Counted from the first letter of the stretch, positions 44,113 to 54,048 are shown. The stretch is 64,000 nt of DNA from Competibacter_A sp037045685 (GCA_037045685.1 JBAOII010000036.1:1-64000); one strand, 5' to 3'. Made by a program: numbers and translations. Notes: a model not told the origin generated them from the letters alone.

Positions 44113-45876
44113 GTGGCCGAAGCGAACAACGCGCCGCCATCGGGTCCACCCGCCGGTATCGACTGGCGGGCCGAACTCGCGAAATTCCGCCGGCCGGGGC
44201 CGGCCCAGATCGGCATCCTGGCCGGCGTTGCCGCCCTGCTCGCGCTGCTGGTGGCCGGAACGCTGTGGGTCAACGCCCCGACCTACGACGTGCTGTATCG
44301 GGGTTTGGCCGAGGCGGACGCCGGCCAAATCATGGAGGCCCTGCAGAAATCCAACATTCCGTTCAAGGTCGATACCCGCAGCGGCGCGTTGCTGGTATCG
44401 GCCGATCAGGTCCACGAAGCCCGCCTCAAGCTCGCCAGCCAAGGCTTGCCGCGCGGCACCGTCAACGGCCTGGAGGCGCTGGAGCAAAAGAACAGCTTCG
44501 GGGTCAGCCAGTTCATGGAAACCGCCCGTTACCAGCACGCGCTGGAGGGCGAGCTGGCCCGCTCGATCATGACCATCGGCTCGGTGGAAGCCGCCCGGGT
44601 CCATCTGGCGTTCCCGAAGGAAACCGTGTTCGCCCGCCAGCAACAGCCGCCCACGGCCTCGGTTCTGGTGCGCTTGCATCCGGGCCGGACGCTGGACCCC
44701 GGCCAGGTCGCCGCCATCGTGCATCTGGTCGGGTCGAGCGTTCCCAAGCTCGCCCCGGAGAAGGTGTCGGTGATCGATCAGGCCGGCAATCTGCTGACCC
44801 GGCCGGAGCGGGAAGGCGACAGCGATCTGAACCTGGATCAACTGGAGTACGCGCGGCGCCTGGAAGAGCGCTACGCCCGCCGCATCGAGGATTTGCTGAC
44901 GCCGGTGTGGGGCGCGGGCCGGGTTCGCGCCCAGGTCTCGCTGGATCTGGATTTCACCGCCAACGAGGAAACCGCCGAGCGCTACGAGCCCCGGCAGGAG
45001 CCGCGCCCGGTGCGCAGCGAGCAGTTGCTGGAGGAAACCAATCCCCGGCTGAATCCGGCCGGCATTCCCGGCGCCCTGTCCAACCAGCCGCCCGGCGTGG
45101 CGACCGCGCCGGAAACGACCGGCCAGACTCAGGCAAACCCCAACCAGAATCCCCAGAATCCGCAAAACCCGGCCGCGACGCCGGGCGCCGTCCCCGGGCA
45201 GACCGCGCAAAATACCGTGGTGACCCCCACCCGCAAGGAAGTGACCCGCAACTACGAACTGGACAAGCGAGTCACGCACAGTCGCGGCGTGCCGGGGCGG
45301 ATCGCGCGGGTTTCGGCGGCGGTGGTGGTGGACGACCGCACCGCCCTCGAAGGCGGTCAGCCGGTGCGCAAGCCGCTCGGCCCGGAGGAAATCGAACGGA
45401 TCACCGCCCTGGTCAAACAGGCGGTCGGTTTCAGCGCCGACCGGGGCGACAGCGTCAACGTGCTGAACGCCACCTTCGCGCCGGCGGCGCTGGAGGAACC
45501 GCCGCTGCCGATGTGGCAGCAGGCCTGGTTCCTGGAGCTGGTCAAGTGGGGCGTGGTGGCGGTGCTGTCCCTGGCGGTGCTGCTGCTGGTGGTGCGGCCG
45601 GTGCTGCGGCGCTTGCTGCCGGCGCCGGCGGTCCCCGCCGAGGGCGGCGCCAGGGAAACCGCCGGAGCGCTGCCGGCCCCCGAAGAGGGTGTCGAGGGGT
45701 TGCTGGAAGACCAGGTCGAGATCGGCGGCGCCCTGGAAAACGGACGGCCCAAGGGGCTGTTGGGCAACCCGGCCGAGCAACTGGAAAAACGCATGGATCT
45801 GGCCCGCTCCCTGGTGGCCGAGGACCCGAAGCGGGCGGTCCAAGTGATCCGCAACTGGCTGACCAGCGAGGGGTAG
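44113..45876 (+). CDS. fliF: Flagellar M-ring protein FliF
   Basis: 587 residues from a GTG at 44113. The MS-ring protein of the inner membrane: a first membrane helix near residue 35 (IGILAGVAALLALLVAGTLW), then ring-building motifs (YDVLYRGLAEADAGQIMEAL, NSFGVSQFMETARYQHALEG) and a second helix near 475 (KWGVVAVLSLAVLLLVVRPV). The final 30 residues (AEQLEKRMDLARSLVAEDPK onward) bind FliG. A Pro/Asn/Gln-rich insert (NPNQNPQNPQNPA) sits around residue 340, in the periplasmic collar region. Confidence 0.97.
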   Translation: MAEANNAPPSGPPAGIDWRAELAKFRRPGPAQIGILAGVAALLALLVAGTLWVNAPTYDVLYRGLAEADAGQIMEALQKSNIPFKVDTRSGALLVSADQVHEARLKLASQGLPRGTVNGLEALEQKNSFGVSQFMETARYQHALEGELARSIMTIGSVEAARVHLAFPKETVFARQQQPPTASVLVRLHPGRTLDPGQVAAIVHLVGSSVPKLAPEKVSVIDQAGNLLTRPEREGDSDLNLDQLEYARRLEERYARRIEDLLTPVWGAGRVRAQVSLDLDFTANEETAERYEPRQEPRPVRSEQLLEETNPRLNPAGIPGALSNQPPGVATAPETTGQTQANPNQNPQNPQNPAATPGAVPGQTAQNTVVTPTRKEVTRNYELDKRVTHSRGVPGRIARVSAAVVVDDRTALEGGQPVRKPLGPEEIERITALVKQAVGFSADRGDSVNVLNATFAPAALEEPPLPMWQQAWFLELVKWGVVAVLSLAVLLLVVRPVLRRLLPAPAVPAEGGARETAGALPAPEEGVEGLLEDQVEIGGALENGRPKGLLGNPAEQLEKRMDLARSLVAEDPKRAVQVIRNWLTSEG

Positions 45877-45879
45877 GCG

Positions 45880-46890
45880 ATGCCGGAACTGACCGCGACA
45901 TTCAAGGGCGTCGAGCGCGCGGCGGTGGTGCTGATGGCTCTCGGCGAAAGCCACGCCGCCGAAATCCTCCGCCACCTGGACCCGCGCGAGCTGCACAAGC
46001 TGGGTGTCGCCATGGCCAATCTGGCCAACGTCAACCGCGACCAGCTCAGCGAGATCGTCCACGCCTTCAACGAGGAAGTGCACCAGCAGAACTCCCTGAT
46101 GCTGGACGGCGAAAACTATATTCGCGGCGTGCTGACCCGCGCTCTGGGGCGCGACAAAGCCCGGAATATTCTGGAACACATTTTCGATGGCGAGGGCCAG
46201 TCCGGCGTCGATTCGCTGAAATGGATGGATGCCGGTTCCATCGCCGGCGGCCTGCGCGAAGAGCACCCCCAGGTCGTCGCCCTGGTGCTGTCGTCGCTGC
46301 GGCCCGAGCAGGCCGCCGAGGTGGTCAACCTGCTGCCCTCGCCGCTGCGCGACGAGGCTCTGCTGCGGGTGGCGATCCTGGACGAGATCCCCTCGGGCGC
46401 CCTGGCCGAGTTGAACGAACTGATCGAGAAGCAAGTCATGCGCAACATCAGCGCCGCCGCCACCTCCAAGATCGGCGGACCCAAGCGGGCCGCCGAAATT
46501 CTCGGCCGGCTGGACGCCGCCGTCGAGGGCCAGATTCTCGACAAGATCAAGGAAACGGACGCCGAACTCGGCGACAAGATCGAAGAGTTGATGGTCGTGT
46601 TCGAGAATCTGCTCGGCCTCAGCGACCGCGATATCCAGACCCTGCTGCGCGAGGTTTCCTCCGAGATGCTGCTGGTGGCCTTGCGCGGCGCGGACGAGGC
46701 GGTCCGGCAGAAGATCATGGGCAACATGTCCCGGCGGGCCGCCGACCTGCTGCGCGACGATCTGGAAGCCATGCCGCCGGTCAAGCTCAGCGACGTGGAA
46801 GCCGCCCAGAAGGAGATCATGGCCGCCGCCAAGCGGTTGGCGGAGGCCGGCGAAATTACCCTGAGCAGCAAGGGAGACCAGCTTGTCTAA
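45880..46890 (+). CDS. fliG: Flagellar motor switch protein FliG
   Basis: 336 residues, 3 bases after fliF. FliG bears the torque contact with the stator. Features: GVERAAVVLMALGESHAAEI, ARNILEHIFDGEGQSGVDSL, EEHPQVVALVLSSLRPEQAA and the charged C-terminal torque helix region ALRGADEAVRQKIMGNMSRR and ADLLRDDLEAMPPVKLSDVE. The length is standard. Its end overlaps fliH by 8 bases. Confidence 0.97.
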   Translation: MPELTATFKGVERAAVVLMALGESHAAEILRHLDPRELHKLGVAMANLANVNRDQLSEIVHAFNEEVHQQNSLMLDGENYIRGVLTRALGRDKARNILEHIFDGEGQSGVDSLKWMDAGSIAGGLREEHPQVVALVLSSLRPEQAAEVVNLLPSPLRDEALLRVAILDEIPSGALAELNELIEKQVMRNISAAATSKIGGPKRAAEILGRLDAAVEGQILDKIKETDAELGDKIEELMVVFENLLGLSDRDIQTLLREVSSEMLLVALRGADEAVRQKIMGNMSRRAADLLRDDLEAMPPVKLSDVEAAQKEIMAAAKRLAEAGEITLSSKGDQLV

Positions 46891-47683
46891 AATCATTCCA
46901 GGCGACAATTTGACGGCGTATCAGCGCTGGGAGATGCCCAGCGTGGAACGGCCGCCCGAACCGGAACCGCCGCCGGCCGCGCCCGCCGCCGCACCGGCCG
47001 AGGCCCGCGATGGCGCCCGCGCGCCGCGCCCGCCGAAAGCCGCCAAATCCGCGACGGCGTTGCCGACCCTGGAGGAAATCGAGGCGATCCAGCGCGAGGC
47101 CCACGAGGAGGGGTTCGCCGCCGGCTATCAGGAAGGCCGCCGGGAAGGCCGCGAACAGGGCTACAAGAAGGGCCAGCACGAGGGCCACGCGGAAGGCTAT
47201 CAGCGCGGCTACGCCGAAGGGCTGGCCGGCGGTCGCGACGACGTGCTGTTGCGCGTCCAGAAACTCGATCAAATCCTGGGATTCATCGGCCGGCCGCTGG
47301 AACAGCTCGACGCGGCGGTCGAGGAGGAACTGACCTGGCTGGCCACCGAAATCGCCCGCCAGTTGGTGCGCCGGGAATTGCGCAACTCGCCCGGCGAGGT
47401 GGTGGCGGTGGTGCGCGAAGCGGTCGGCCTGTTGCCCGTGGCCAGCACCGACGTGCAGGTCCGCCTGCATCCCGAGGACGCGCAACTGATCCGCGAGGTG
47501 CTCTCGCTGGGCCGCGACGACCAGCCGGTCTGGCGGATCGTCGAGGATCAGACCTTGAGCCGGGGCGGTTGCGTGGTCAACACCGACCTGTCGCGGATCG
47601 ACGCGACGCTGGAGAAACGGCTGGGCGCGGTGATCGCCACCGTGCTGGGGGACGAGCGTGAGCAAAATGGCAAGCGCGCCTGA
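46883..47683 (+). CDS. fliH: Flagellar assembly protein FliH
   Basis: 266 residues from a TTG at 46883, overlapping fliG. FliH holds the export ATPase FliI and regulates it. After an Ala/Pro-rich N-terminus comes a long glycine-repeat helix (EGFAAGYQEGRREGREQGYK, HEGHAEGYQRGYAEGLAGG) of the GxxxG type typical of FliH, then the FliH/YscL C-terminal domain (LATEIARQLVRRELRNSPGE, VQVRLHPEDAQLI). It overlaps fliI by 26 bases. Confidence 0.94.
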   Translation: MSKIIPGDNLTAYQRWEMPSVERPPEPEPPPAAPAAAPAEARDGARAPRPPKAAKSATALPTLEEIEAIQREAHEEGFAAGYQEGRREGREQGYKKGQHEGHAEGYQRGYAEGLAGGRDDVLLRVQKLDQILGFIGRPLEQLDAAVEEELTWLATEIARQLVRRELRNSPGEVVAVVREAVGLLPVASTDVQVRLHPEDAQLIREVLSLGRDDQPVWRIVEDQTLSRGGCVVNTDLSRIDATLEKRLGAVIATVLGDEREQNGKRA

Positions 47684-49040
47684 AATGAATCGCGCCCGTC
47701 ACTGGGGCGCGCGCTTGGCCCAGCGGCGGTCCCGGATCGTCGAAACGCCGGGCTTGGTGGTGGAAGGACAATTGACCCGCCTGGTCGGTTTGACGCTGGA
47801 GGCGGCCGGTTGCGTGGCGCCGGTCGGCGCCCGCTGCTTGGTGGTGAATCCCGACGGCGGCCGCTTCCAGGCGGAAGTGGTCGGATTTTCGGGCGGCAAG
47901 CTGTTCCTGATGCCCAGCAGCGACATTCACGGCTTGATGCCGAACGCGCGGGTGATTCCCACCAACGGCGTCAGCCAGGTGCCGGTGGGCGAGGGCTTGC
48001 TCGGCCGGGTGCTGGACGGCTCCGGCCGGTTCCTGGACGGGTTGCCGCCCCCGCCGCAAGTCGGCTGGGCCTCGCTGAGCGGCAAGACCATCAATCCGCT
48101 GTTGCGCAAGCCGATCCGCGAGCCGCTGGATGTCGGGGTGCGCGCCATCAACGCCCTGCTGTCGGTGGGGCGCGGCCAGCGCATGGGCCTGTTCGCCGGC
48201 TCCGGCGTCGGCAAGAGCGTGCTGCTCGGCATGATGACCCGGTTCACCAACGCCGAAGTGGTGGTGGTCGGGCTGATCGGCGAGCGCGGCCGAGAAGTGC
48301 AGGAGTTCATTCAGGAAATTCTCGGCCCGCAAGGCATGGCCCGGGCGGTGGTGGTGGCGGCTCCGGCCGACGACCCGCCGCTCAAGCGGCTGTACGGCGC
48401 CGCGCTGGCCACCCGCATCGCCGAATATTTCCGCGATTCCGGCCGGCAGGTGTTGCTGCTGATGGATTCGCTGACCCGTTACGCCCAAGCCCAGCGCGAG
48501 ATCGCGCTGGCCATCGGCGAGCCACCGGCCACCAAGGGCTATCCGCCGTCGGTGTTCGCCAAGCTGCCGCAACTGGTGGAGCGGGCCGGCAACGACACGG
48601 TCGGCGGCTCGATCACCGCTTTTTACACCGTGCTGACCGAGGGCGACGACCAGCAGGACCCCATCGCCGACGCGGCCCGCGCCATTCTCGACGGTCATGT
48701 GGTGCTGTCGCGGCGGCTAGCCGAGGCCGGCCACTATCCGGCCATCGACATCGAAGCCTCGATCAGCCGGGTGATGCCGCAGATCAGCGGGCCCCGCCAC
48801 CAGCAACTGGCGCGGCGGTTCAAGCACGTCTATTCGACTTACGAGCAGCACCGCGATCTGATCAACGTCGGGGCTTATGTCGCCGGCAGCGATCCGGCGG
48901 TGGACGAGGCGCGCGAATTCCATCCCCGACTCCGACAGTTTTTGATGCAGGGCATCGACGAGCAGGTCACGCTGGCCGACAGCTTGCAGGCGCTGGAGGC
49001 GGTTCTGCAACCCAAGTCCAGGGAAGGGAAGGGGAAGTGA
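47658..49040 (+). CDS. fliI: Flagellar export ATPase FliI
   Basis: 460 residues from a GTG at 47658, inside the end of fliH. An F1-beta-like ATPase at the base of the export gate. Walker A is GLFAGSGVGKSVLLGMM. Also seen are GLIGERGREVQEFIQEIL, LLLMDSLTRYAQAQREIAL and GYPPSVFAKLPQLVERAG. The family signature AEAGHYPAIDIEASISRVM is present. The length and order are standard. Confidence 0.97.
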   Translation: MSKMASAPEMNRARHWGARLAQRRSRIVETPGLVVEGQLTRLVGLTLEAAGCVAPVGARCLVVNPDGGRFQAEVVGFSGGKLFLMPSSDIHGLMPNARVIPTNGVSQVPVGEGLLGRVLDGSGRFLDGLPPPPQVGWASLSGKTINPLLRKPIREPLDVGVRAINALLSVGRGQRMGLFAGSGVGKSVLLGMMTRFTNAEVVVVGLIGERGREVQEFIQEILGPQGMARAVVVAAPADDPPLKRLYGAALATRIAEYFRDSGRQVLLLMDSLTRYAQAQREIALAIGEPPATKGYPPSVFAKLPQLVERAGNDTVGGSITAFYTVLTEGDDQQDPIADAARAILDGHVVLSRRLAEAGHYPAIDIEASISRVMPQISGPRHQQLARRFKHVYSTYEQHRDLINVGAYVAGSDPAVDEAREFHPRLRQFLMQGIDEQVTLADSLQALEAVLQPKSREGKGK

Positions 49041-49058
49041 GGGGGGATTTAAAACGCC

Positions 49059-49526
49059 ATGGCAAAAAAATCCCATCCGTTGCAGGCGGCGGTGCGGGTC
49101 GCGCAATCCCGGGAGGACGAGGCGGTCAAACTGCTGGCCGAATCCCAGCAGCGCGTGGTCGAGCAGCAGAATCGCTTGCGGCAGCTATTGCTGTTCCGGG
49201 GCGAGTACGCCACCCAGTTTCAGAGCGAAGGCAGCGGCGGCATTTCGGCCCGCCGGTTCCAGGATTACGCCACGTTTCTGAACAGCCTGGATCAAGGCAT
49301 CACCCAATCGCGGCAACAACTGGAGCGGCTGCAACACGAACTGCAACGCAAGCGCCAGGATTGGGTGCAAATGCACGCCAAGACCAAGGCGCTCGAAGAG
49401 GTGATGGAGCGCGACCGAAAAGTTCAGTCGCGCCAAGAAGATCAACGCGAACAGCGGGATAGCGACGAACGCAACCTGCGCGGCTCGGGCGGACGGCAAC
49501 GGTCGTCGGCCGGGGAAGGCCCGTGA
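49059..49526 (+). CDS. fliJ: Flagellar export protein FliJ
   Basis: 155 residues. Almost entirely a charged, two-stranded coiled coil: PLQAAVRVAQSREDEAVKLL, ESQQRVVEQQNRLRQLLLFR, LDQGITQSRQQLERLQHELQ and ALEEVMERDRKVQSRQEDQR. FliJ works with FliH and FliI in the export ATPase ring. The C-terminal tail (GGRQRSSAGEGP) is disordered. The call rests on the coiled-coil pattern, length and place after fliI. Confidence 0.92.
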   Translation: MAKKSHPLQAAVRVAQSREDEAVKLLAESQQRVVEQQNRLRQLLLFRGEYATQFQSEGSGGISARRFQDYATFLNSLDQGITQSRQQLERLQHELQRKRQDWVQMHAKTKALEEVMERDRKVQSRQEDQREQRDSDERNLRGSGGRQRSSAGEGP

Positions 49527-49568
49527 TCGACGGCCGGAATCATCGAAAATCTTGGAGAGAACGACATC

Positions 49569-51501
49569 ATGGCTCAACTTGAACTCGCCAATTTAGCGCC
49601 GGCCACCGGCGCGGCCGCCAAGGTCATCGGGGTGGGAACCACGGTTGAAGCCGATGGGGGAGCGGCCATGGCAAAGTCGTTTTCCTTCAGTCTGCTGCAA
49701 GCGGACGCCTCGGGGAATCCCGTTGTGGCGGTTTTCTCTGGACTCGCGACCGGGGAGGCCGGGTTGTCGGCCATCAATCCGCCAGCGGCGCAACCCGGTC
49801 TGGAGCTGATCGATCCGACGGATCTCGGCAAGGCCGGGGAACAGCTTATGGTCGCGGCGTTGACGGCGGGATTGACCCAGGAAGCGGGCGAGGGCAAACC
49901 GGAAGAGTCGAAGGAATCGACGACCGAGGCCGTCGCCAACGATTCGGACACCGCGACCGGACAGATGGAAACCGAAGCTGTTTGGGTCGGCCTGCCGTTG
50001 TTCATGGATGCGCGGGCAGCGCTGCGGAATGCCGGTGCTTCGGAGGTTGCGACGTCGTCGTCCACCGTCTCGGTGGATGCGGCGCGATTGCGCTTGATAC
50101 GGTGTTCGACGCCCGCTTCGGGTCGCTTGGTGGATGGCGGCCGTGGGCTGGCGCGGCCGACCGGCGAGCCGGTATCCGAAGCCTTGGCCGGTTTGGGTTT
50201 GGTATCGGCTGTCCCCCCATCGCTGGCGCCGGCACCGGTCGCCGGAGCGGCGTCCGGTGCCGCCATGACCAAACCGGAGACTGGTGCGGCGGCGAGTTTG
50301 GCGGAAGGCTTGGAAAACCTCGAGATCGCTCGGCCGGCCGATTCCCGATCCCCGTCCGATTTGGTTGTGGCGACTGGATTAGCGGTTGGGCCGACGGTTG
50401 GGCCGGCGGTTGGGCCGACGGCGGAGTCGGTGGCGGGCGAGGCGACGGCAGTCGCGGTTGAAGAAGCGGTCGCGGTCGGGCAGACGCATGGAATCGTGCC
50501 GCGCTCGGATGCGCCGAGCGCCGCCAGCGCGGCATCGACCCATGCCATCTCTGTTGGGGCAATCACCGCAGAGGAGGAGAGCGGTGCGGCTGGCCGGACC
50601 GGCGCCGTCAGCGACCCGCGTTCGGCGCAACCGGCAAGCGGCCATCCGTTGCAGTGGCATCCCCGGCTGGCCGAATCCCTAGCCCGGATCGGTTCCGAGC
50701 CGGCGGCGGCGGGGCAACTGGCGCCGGCAGGAAACGAGGGCACTATCGAGCAAGCATCGCAACCGACAGCGGCGGCGGACAAAAACAGGGCGGATGCCGC
50801 TCGGCCGCTGCCGCCGGCCGGTCAGGAGCTGGCTTCGCTGTTGGCATCCAATCAAGCGCCGGGCCGACCGGCCGACACGGTTGCCGCGCTCGCGGCCGGA
50901 CGCCCCGAAGAGGCGGTGCGGGAAGTGGTTGCCATCCGCGCCGGAGAACCGGCCGGGCCGGCCAATGGCGGAACGCCGACCCAGGCCGGCGCATCGTCCT
51001 CCGCGCCGGCCCGCCCGGAAGCGGCGGCATCGCCTGGCTTCCCTGCCGACAACGCCGGATGTATTGAATCTCAATCAGAAAAATTGGGAGCGAACGCTGG
51101 GCCACCAACTGAATTGGATGGTGAACAACCGGCTTCAGGAAGCGGAAATCAAAGTCAATCCACCCGACTTGGGACCGCTCGAAGTCCGGGTGTCGCTGCA
51201 TCACAACCAGACCAACGTGACGTTCTTCAGCCACGAGGCCGCCGTGCGGGAAGCGCTCGAAAGCGCGTTGCCCCGGCTGCGGGAGATGTTGGACGGCCAA
51301 GGGATCACGCTGAACCAGGCGCAGGTATCCGATCAGTCGCTGGCCCGCCAGCAGGCGGGCGCCGGCGAGCAGCCGTCTTACGGCCAGCGCGACGGTGGCC
51401 GGCCGGTGGCCACGCCGGGCGCGGAAGCGGCGATGGAGGCGGAAGAATCGTCCCGGCCACGCTCCCGCAGCCTGCTCGGGATGGTGGACGATTACGCCTG
51501 A
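49569..51501 (+). CDS. fliK: Flagellar hook-length control protein FliK (one frame break)
   Basis: About 644 residues when joined. The N-terminal 490 are low-complexity, rich in Ala, Gly, Pro, Thr, with a short tandem repeat near 50385-50425 (VGPTVGPAVGPTAES). The C-terminal Flg_hook domain is in a different frame: NWERTLGHQLNWMVNNRLQE, then NPPDLGPLEVRVSLHHNQTN and REMLDGQGITLNQAQVSDQS. The frame change lies near 51000-51050. FliK is exported and sets hook length by its span, then switches export to filament proteins. The break is the only one I find downstream of 17.1 kb. Confidence 0.88.
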
Positions 51502-51625
51502 AGCATGACTGCCATCAGGGATCGGGCCGCGTCCATGGCCCGGTCCGCAGAAAACCGGAGAAGAGCCGGCGCCGAGCCGGCTTGATCGGCAGGGCGATTG
51601 CCGTCCGGTTCAAGGTTTTTTCTTG

Positions 51626-51757
51626 ATGCCGATCTGGGCCGCAGAGATCGACGGGGCAGTGAAAGCGGCGGACCCGAGCGCCGCGATCCGCCTGTTGTCG
51701 AGAGAGATCGAAGGCGCTTTCCGGATGGGATTGATCTGGCCCGACCGGGGATTCTAG
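51626..51757 (+). CDS. Small hypothetical open reading frame
   Basis: 43 codons from the ATG at 51626: MPIWAAEIDGAVKAADPSA, then AIRLLSREIEGAFRMGLIWP and a DRGF end. AAGG lies 12 bases upstream. Codon third positions look typical of this genome. It occupies most of the 252-base space between the convergent fliK and DUF2802 genes, and its stop overlaps that of the DUF2802 gene. I recognise no family, and at this size it could be chance. Confidence 0.25.
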   Translation: MPIWAAEIDGAVKAADPSAAIRLLSREIEGAFRMGLIWPDRGF

Positions 51758-52248
51758 CCGCCGCCAACCGGATCGCTCTCGCGCAACTCGGCGACGCGAG
51801 AGGTGAATTGCCGGATCGATTCGCCGGCGACGCTGCTGGGGCTGACCTGGTTGCTGGAGTGCAACATGCAAATCAAATCGGCTTCGCCCCGGCTGAGCCC
51901 GCAAAGCTCCATGATCTCGTCCACGCTGGCGCCTTGCAGGGCCAGTTTGGTGGCCACCTTGAAAAACTTCTGATCGGCGTCCCGGTTGAGCGGAAGCCCC
52001 GGCGGACCCCCCTGCTCCCGGAGCTGTCCGATTTGCACTTCCAGTTTCACCAGCCGCTCGCCCAGCGCCGCCAGCGAAAGGGTGACGCCTTTCAAGTCCT
52101 GATGCAGGTTGGGCGGCTCTTCCCGGCCGGCTTCGGTTTCGGGCGCCGGGGAGAACAGCCGGGCCGCCAGAAAACCCAGCGCGATCATCAGCGCGTTGCC
52201 GATCAGCAGGGCGGCAATCGCGATACCGTGAAACAAGACATCGTGCAT
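51754..52248 (-). CDS. DUF2802-family membrane protein
   Basis: 164 residues. One N-terminal membrane helix (HGIAIAALLIGNALMIALGF), then a coiled-coil segment (GVTLSLAALGERLVKLEVQI, GQLREQGG) and the helix-turn-helix-like DUF2802 part (FFKVATKLALQGASVDEIME, LCGLSRGEADLICMLHSSNQ). DUF2802 genes accompany motCD in many polar-flagellated gammaproteobacteria; the function is unknown. It is the last gene of the minus-strand operon and converges on fliK. Confidence 0.85.
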   Translation of the reverse strand: MHDVLFHGIAIAALLIGNALMIALGFLAARLFSPAPETEAGREEPPNLHQDLKGVTLSLAALGERLVKLEVQIGQLREQGGPPGLPLNRDADQKFFKVATKLALQGASVDEIMELCGLSRGEADLICMLHSSNQVSPSSVAGESIRQFTSRVAELRESDPVGGG

Positions 52249-52287
52249 GGGTTTGCCCCGGCGCGTGTGGAGGATGAGGTCGAGTCG

Positions 52288-53268
52288 TTATTTGGACGGT
52301 TTTCGGGTTGCGACCGCGTTCTCGGCGATGATGCCGGCGGGCGGCGCGGGCGGCGCGGGCGGCGCGGCGCTGGCCTGGTCGAAATCCGCCGGATAGCGGG
52401 TGTCGGTGTTGCCCATGATCACCAAGACCACCCGGCGATTCTGCAAGCGACCCTGCTCGGTGCGGTTGTCGGCGATGGGTTGGTGCTCGCCGTAGCCGAT
52501 CGCCGCCATGCGCTCCGGCCGCACGCCGTCGTTCATCAGAACGTGGACCATGTTGGCGGCGCGGGCCGCCGACAGCTCCCAGTTCGACGGATAGATCGGC
52601 GTGTTGATCGGCCGGTTGTCGGTGAAACCCTCGACCTGAATGCGGTTGGGGATTTCCCGCAGGATTTCGGCGATCACGGCCATCGGCGGCAGCGCTTCCG
52701 GGTTGACGATGGCGCTGCCGCTGGCGAACAAGATGCTGTTTTTGATTTCCACTTCCACCCAAAAGTCGCTGCTGCGAACGTTGACCAGATCGGTGCGGAT
52801 CAGCTTCGCCAAGTGCTCCCGCAGCTTGGCCGCGACCTTGGCCAGATTCGGATCGCCCGCAGCTTTGCCGTCGGCGAGCTCGGAGGCGAGCACCGGCGCG
52901 GAAGGTTTGCCGGTCGGGCCGTAGTCCTTCGCCACGGCGTGCAGCGTCCGCGGGGCGCGCTGGAAGATGGCGGTGGGCAGGGGCCGCAGATCGGGAGCCA
53001 CGCCGGGATTCATGTTCGGTTGGCCGACCGCCTGCGGGGACGGCGTCCCGACCATCCCGCCCAATTGGATCGGCTTCATGCTGTTGGGGGTGGGGGAGCG
53101 AAAGGCCGTCATCATCGATTCGGACAGCACCCGGAATTTGCCTTCGTTGACCGAGGATACCGAATACATCACCACAAAGAAAGCGAACAGCAGGGTGATG
53201 AAGTCGGCGTAGGAAACCAGCCAGCGCTCGTGATTCTCGTGGGACTCGGCGTGCTTTTTCTTGCTCAT
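52288..53268 (-). CDS. motD: Flagellar motor protein MotD (MotB family)
   Basis: 326 residues. Stator subunit anchored to the cell wall. The single membrane helix SYADFITLLFAFFVVMYSVS carries the proton-conducting Asp in SYADF. The C-terminal OmpA-like domain reads ILFASGSAIVNPEALPPMA, VEGFTDNRPINTPIYPSNW, ELSAARAANMVHVL and GEHQPIADNRTEQGRLQNRR. A Pro/Ala tail follows. It is next to motC, 10 bases away. The MotD form, not MotB, fits the polar-flagellum layout. Confidence 0.93.
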   Translation of the reverse strand: MSKKKHAESHENHERWLVSYADFITLLFAFFVVMYSVSSVNEGKFRVLSESMMTAFRSPTPNSMKPIQLGGMVGTPSPQAVGQPNMNPGVAPDLRPLPTAIFQRAPRTLHAVAKDYGPTGKPSAPVLASELADGKAAGDPNLAKVAAKLREHLAKLIRTDLVNVRSSDFWVEVEIKNSILFASGSAIVNPEALPPMAVIAEILREIPNRIQVEGFTDNRPINTPIYPSNWELSAARAANMVHVLMNDGVRPERMAAIGYGEHQPIADNRTEQGRLQNRRVVLVIMGNTDTRYPADFDQASAAPPAPPAPPAGIIAENAVATRKPSK

Positions 53269-53278
53269 CGCGGCAGTC

Positions 53279-54022
53279 TCAGCCCTGGGTGAAGCCCTGC
53301 AAGCGCGATTCGATGTTGCGCGGGTTCTCGCCGTGGGCGATGGCGATGATGCCTTCGATGAACAGCTCGCAAAGGCGGGTCTGTTTCTTGACGGCGCTCT
53401 TGATCTTGTTGCCCATCGGCAAGGCGAACACGTTGGCCAAGATCAGGCCGTAAATGGTGGCGACGAACGCGGCGGCGATACCGCCCCCCAGCTTGCTGGG
53501 GTCGGCCAGGTTGCCCATGACGTGGATCAGGCCCAGCACCGCGCCGATGATGCCGATGGTGGGCGCGTAACCGCCGAGCGCTTCGAAAAAGCTGATCGCC
53601 TGCAAGTCGTTTTCCTCGCGGATGGCCATATCCATTTCCAGAATGTGGCGGATTTCCTCCGGCTCCTTGCCGTCCACCAGCAGTTGCAGGGCCTTGGACG
53701 CGAAGGGGTCCGGTTCCTGCTGGATGTAATCCTCCAGCCGCAGCAGGCCTTCCTTGCGGGCGATGTTGCTCCATTCGACGATTTTTTCGATGGCGGGCTG
53801 CATCGCGACTGCGGGCGGCAGGAAGGCCCACTTGGCGCGGCCGAGCGCCCGCTTGAACACGTCCATCGGCATCTGCACCAGCACCGCGCCGAGGGTGCCG
53901 CCGACCACGATCAGGAACGCCGGGCCGTTGAGCAGCGAGCTGACGTGGCCGCCTTCGATCAGCATGCCGCCGATGATGCCGCCGAAGGCGACCACCAGGC
54001 CGGCGAGAGTGAGAATGTCCAC
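53279..54022 (-). CDS. motC: Flagellar motor protein MotC (MotA family)
   Basis: 247 residues from a GTG at 54022. Four membrane helices: ILTLAGLVVAFGGIIGGMLI, NGPAFLIVVGGTLGAVLVQM, YAPTIGIIGAVLGLIHVMG and GIAAAFVATIYGLILANVFA. The cytosolic loop holds IARKEGLLRLEDYIQ and the charged residues that act on FliG, and the C-terminus ends NPRNIESRLQGF. With MotD it forms the proton-driven stator. Confidence 0.94.
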   Translation of the reverse strand: MDILTLAGLVVAFGGIIGGMLIEGGHVSSLLNGPAFLIVVGGTLGAVLVQMPMDVFKRALGRAKWAFLPPAVAMQPAIEKIVEWSNIARKEGLLRLEDYIQQEPDPFASKALQLLVDGKEPEEIRHILEMDMAIREENDLQAISFFEALGGYAPTIGIIGAVLGLIHVMGNLADPSKLGGGIAAAFVATIYGLILANVFALPMGNKIKSAVKKQTRLCELFIEGIIAIAHGENPRNIESRLQGFTQG

Positions 54023-54048
54023 GATTTCGCTCCGATGAGATCAGAGGT

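Noticed and set aside
44044..46908. 954-codon open frame opposite fliF and fliG
   Set aside because: Shadow of two certain genes; composition follows the opposite strand.
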